A DNA stretch of 13,716 nucleotides from CAZBRS01 sp964494475 (GTDB lineage: Bacteria > Myxococcota_A > UBA9042 > CAZBRS01), in NCBI GenBank assembly GCA_964494475.1, contig CAZBRS010000092.1, positions 1-13,716 on the forward strand, in the 5' to 3' direction. Below, piece by piece: positions 12,476-13,716 of the stretch (its first letter is position 1; each line of letters starts with the position of its first letter). The translations under genes and the position numbers were made by a program. The notes beneath the pieces are model-generated. The model was not told the origin of the DNA and searched no databases. It saw only the letters and a program-made list of their open reading frames with translations.

Positions 12476-13716
12476 ATGGACGCGACGCGACTGCTCGACT
12501 CGCTGGGGCACTGGAACGCGTGGGGCGATCGCCCGCTGCGGACCGGAGTACCCCGAAGCCTGGGTCCGACCCTGGCGCCCTGGCTCGACCGCTTCGAGAC
12601 CCTGGCCGTGTGCGGGCTCAGGCGCGCAGGGAAGACCACGCTGCTGCGCCAGCTTGCGGCCTCGCTGCTGGCCGCGGGCCTGCCCGCCCGCGAGACGCTG
12701 TTCGTCAGCTTCGAAGAGCCCGTCTTCCTCGAGACCACGCTGACGGCGCGTACGCTCGACGAGGTGGTCGACACCTACCGCGAGCATCTGCGCCCGCAGG
12801 GCGTTCCCACCTTCTTCCTCGACGAGATCCAGAACGTCGCGGGCTGGGCGTCGTGGGTCCGGTCGTGGACCGAGAACCGCCGCGCGCACGTGGTCGTGAG
12901 CGGCTCGTCGAGCCGACTGCTGGAGCCCGAACTCTCGACGCTGCTCACGGGCCGCAACCGCACGGCGACCCTGTGGCCGCTGTCCTTCGCGGAGTTCCTG
13001 CGCTTCCGCGACCGGCCGCTCCCAGCCGGGCCGCTCGACCTCCACGCGGGCACGCTGCGTCCGCTGCTCCTCGAGTTCCTGCGCTACGGCGGCCTGCCCG
13101 AGGTGGTGCTGGCCGACGAAGGGCTGCGCGACACGATGCTGAAGCAGGTCTTCCGCGACATCCTGTACCGCGACGTGGTGAGCCGGCACGCAGTTCGCGA
13201 CGTGCGGGCCCTCGAGCAGGTCGCCCACCACCTGCTGGTGCACACGGGCGCGCTGGTCACCTACAACCGCATGAAGAACCTGTACGGGCTGGCCATGGAC
13301 CAGGTGCGCTCGTACACGAAGTACCTCGACGAGAGCTACCTGGTGCGCGAAGTACCTCGCTTCTCCTACAAGGTCTCGGAGCAGGCCCGCGCCCCCCGCA
13401 AGGTGTACGCCGTCGACCTCGGGCTCCGCAACGCCGTGTCGTTCCGCTTCTCGGAGGACCTCGGTCGGCTGGCCGAGACGGCCGTGTTCCTGCACCTGGT
13501 GCGCGACGAGGACGTACGCCTCTTCTACCACCAGGGCCGGGGCGAATGCGACTTCGTGGTCTGGCGGGCCGACCGCGCCCTGGCTGCCGTGCAGGTCTGC
13601 TACGAGCAAGGCCCCCTGCCCGCTCGCGAGGTGGCCGGGCTCGTCGAGGCCTGCAAGGCGCTCGGCCTCGCCGAGGGGACGGTGATCACCGATCGCGAAG
13701 AGGCGACCGAAACCGT
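12476..13716 (+). CDS. AAA-family ATPase with DUF4143 domain, 3' end beyond window
   Basis: The 413 codons seen are open to the window edge. The N-terminus (SLGHWNAWGDRP, GVPRSLG) fits the family pattern before the P-loop. Walker A is GLRRAGKT (47-54) and Walker B is FFLDEIQ (113-119). VSGSSSRLL (141-149) and LLTGRNRTATLWPLSFAEFL (156-175) match the sensor and 'sGR...PfSFxEf' blocks. FLRYGGLPEV (201-210), DILYRDVVSRH (228-238), RKVYAVDLGLRN (308-319) and GECDFVVW (356-363) mark the DUF4143 region. That region has a PD-(D/E)xK-like fold, but the usual ExK is QVC here (373-375), so nuclease activity is doubtful. The role of these widespread ATPases is poorly known. ATG 12476 has GGAG just ahead with short spacing. 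The frame stays open upstream into the N gap, so a longer N-terminus cannot be excluded. Confidence 0.88.
   Translation, partial: MDATRLLDSLGHWNAWGDRPLRTGVPRSLGPTLAPWLDRFETLAVCGLRRAGKTTLLRQLAASLLAAGLPARETLFVSFEEPVFLETTLTARTLDEVVDTYREHLRPQGVPTFFLDEIQNVAGWASWVRSWTENRRAHVVVSGSSSRLLEPELSTLLTGRNRTATLWPLSFAEFLRFRDRPLPAGPLDLHAGTLRPLLLEFLRYGGLPEVVLADEGLRDTMLKQVFRDILYRDVVSRHAVRDVRALEQVAHHLLVHTGALVTYNRMKNLYGLAMDQVRSYTKYLDESYLVREVPRFSYKVSEQARAPRKVYAVDLGLRNAVSFRFSEDLGRLAETAVFLHLVRDEDVRLFYHQGRGECDFVVWRADRALAAVQVCYEQGPLPAREVAGLVEACKALGLAEGTVITDREEATET

Noticed and set aside
12406..13609. Minus-strand frame opposite the ATPase gene, extending through the N gap
   Set aside because: The plus-strand frame has Walker A, Walker B and DUF4143 motifs. 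The minus-strand frame has none and depends on reading unknown bases.
1..13716. CRISPR arrays, tRNA or rRNA genes, insertion sequences
   Set aside because: I read both strands and saw no regularly spaced direct repeats, no tRNA-like cloverleaf with a GTTCRA T-loop in place, no rRNA sequence and no transposase motif.

Overview
The window is a GC-rich (roughly 70% by eye) stretch of bacterial chromosome. It probably comes from a Myxococcota or other former delta-proteobacterial lineage. The reasons are the large lipoprotein with three ASH (choice-of-anchor D) modules, the caspase-like gene behind an ECF sigma factor, the near-absence of A/T-ending codons, and a str operon in standard order. A run of exactly 100 N (12304-12403) shows this is a scaffolded draft, possibly metagenome-derived.

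Layout. (1) 1-2964, minus strand: str operon rpsL - rpsG - EF-G-like gene - tuf (only the first 52 nt of tuf), driven by a good sigma-70 promoter at 3001-3028. (2) 3158-4995, plus strand: a secreted protein with two DsbA/thioredoxin-like domains but no CXXC, overlapping by ATGA with a small lipoprotein gene. (3) 4996-5080: a convergent intergenic gap with two back-to-back palindromes resembling a REP pair. (4) 5081-5665, minus strand: an unrecognised helical protein. (5) 5781-6857, plus: a KamA-family radical SAM aminomutase. (6) 6886-10146, plus, tightly packed: a receiver-like protein with Glu in place of the phospho-Asp, an ECF sigma factor, a single-pass membrane protein with a DUF4384-like domain (GTGA overlap with the sigma gene), and a caspase-like protein (32-bp overlap) that seems to end in an outer-membrane beta-barrel. 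(7) 10231-12294, plus: a lipoprotein with three ASH modules, a PKD-like domain and a Ca-binding-like C-terminal module. (8) After the N gap, two 18-bp palindromes precede an AAA/DUF4143 ATPase gene that runs off the window end.

The two most interesting points are these. The EF-G at the normal fusA locus has lost several GTPase and translocation signatures: switch I is shortened, the catalytic His of DTPGH is Gln, GRGQYG is absent, and the domain IV tip loop is rewritten. A second, canonical EF-G is therefore expected elsewhere in the genome. The other is the sigma / membrane protein / caspase-barrel cassette, which looks like a regulated envelope system with a His-Cys peptidase placed in the periplasm at the outer membrane. 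Its function is inferred only from domain order and spacing.

Very long antisense ORFs (up to 1293 codons) run through this window. They are by-products of the codon bias and are not annotated.
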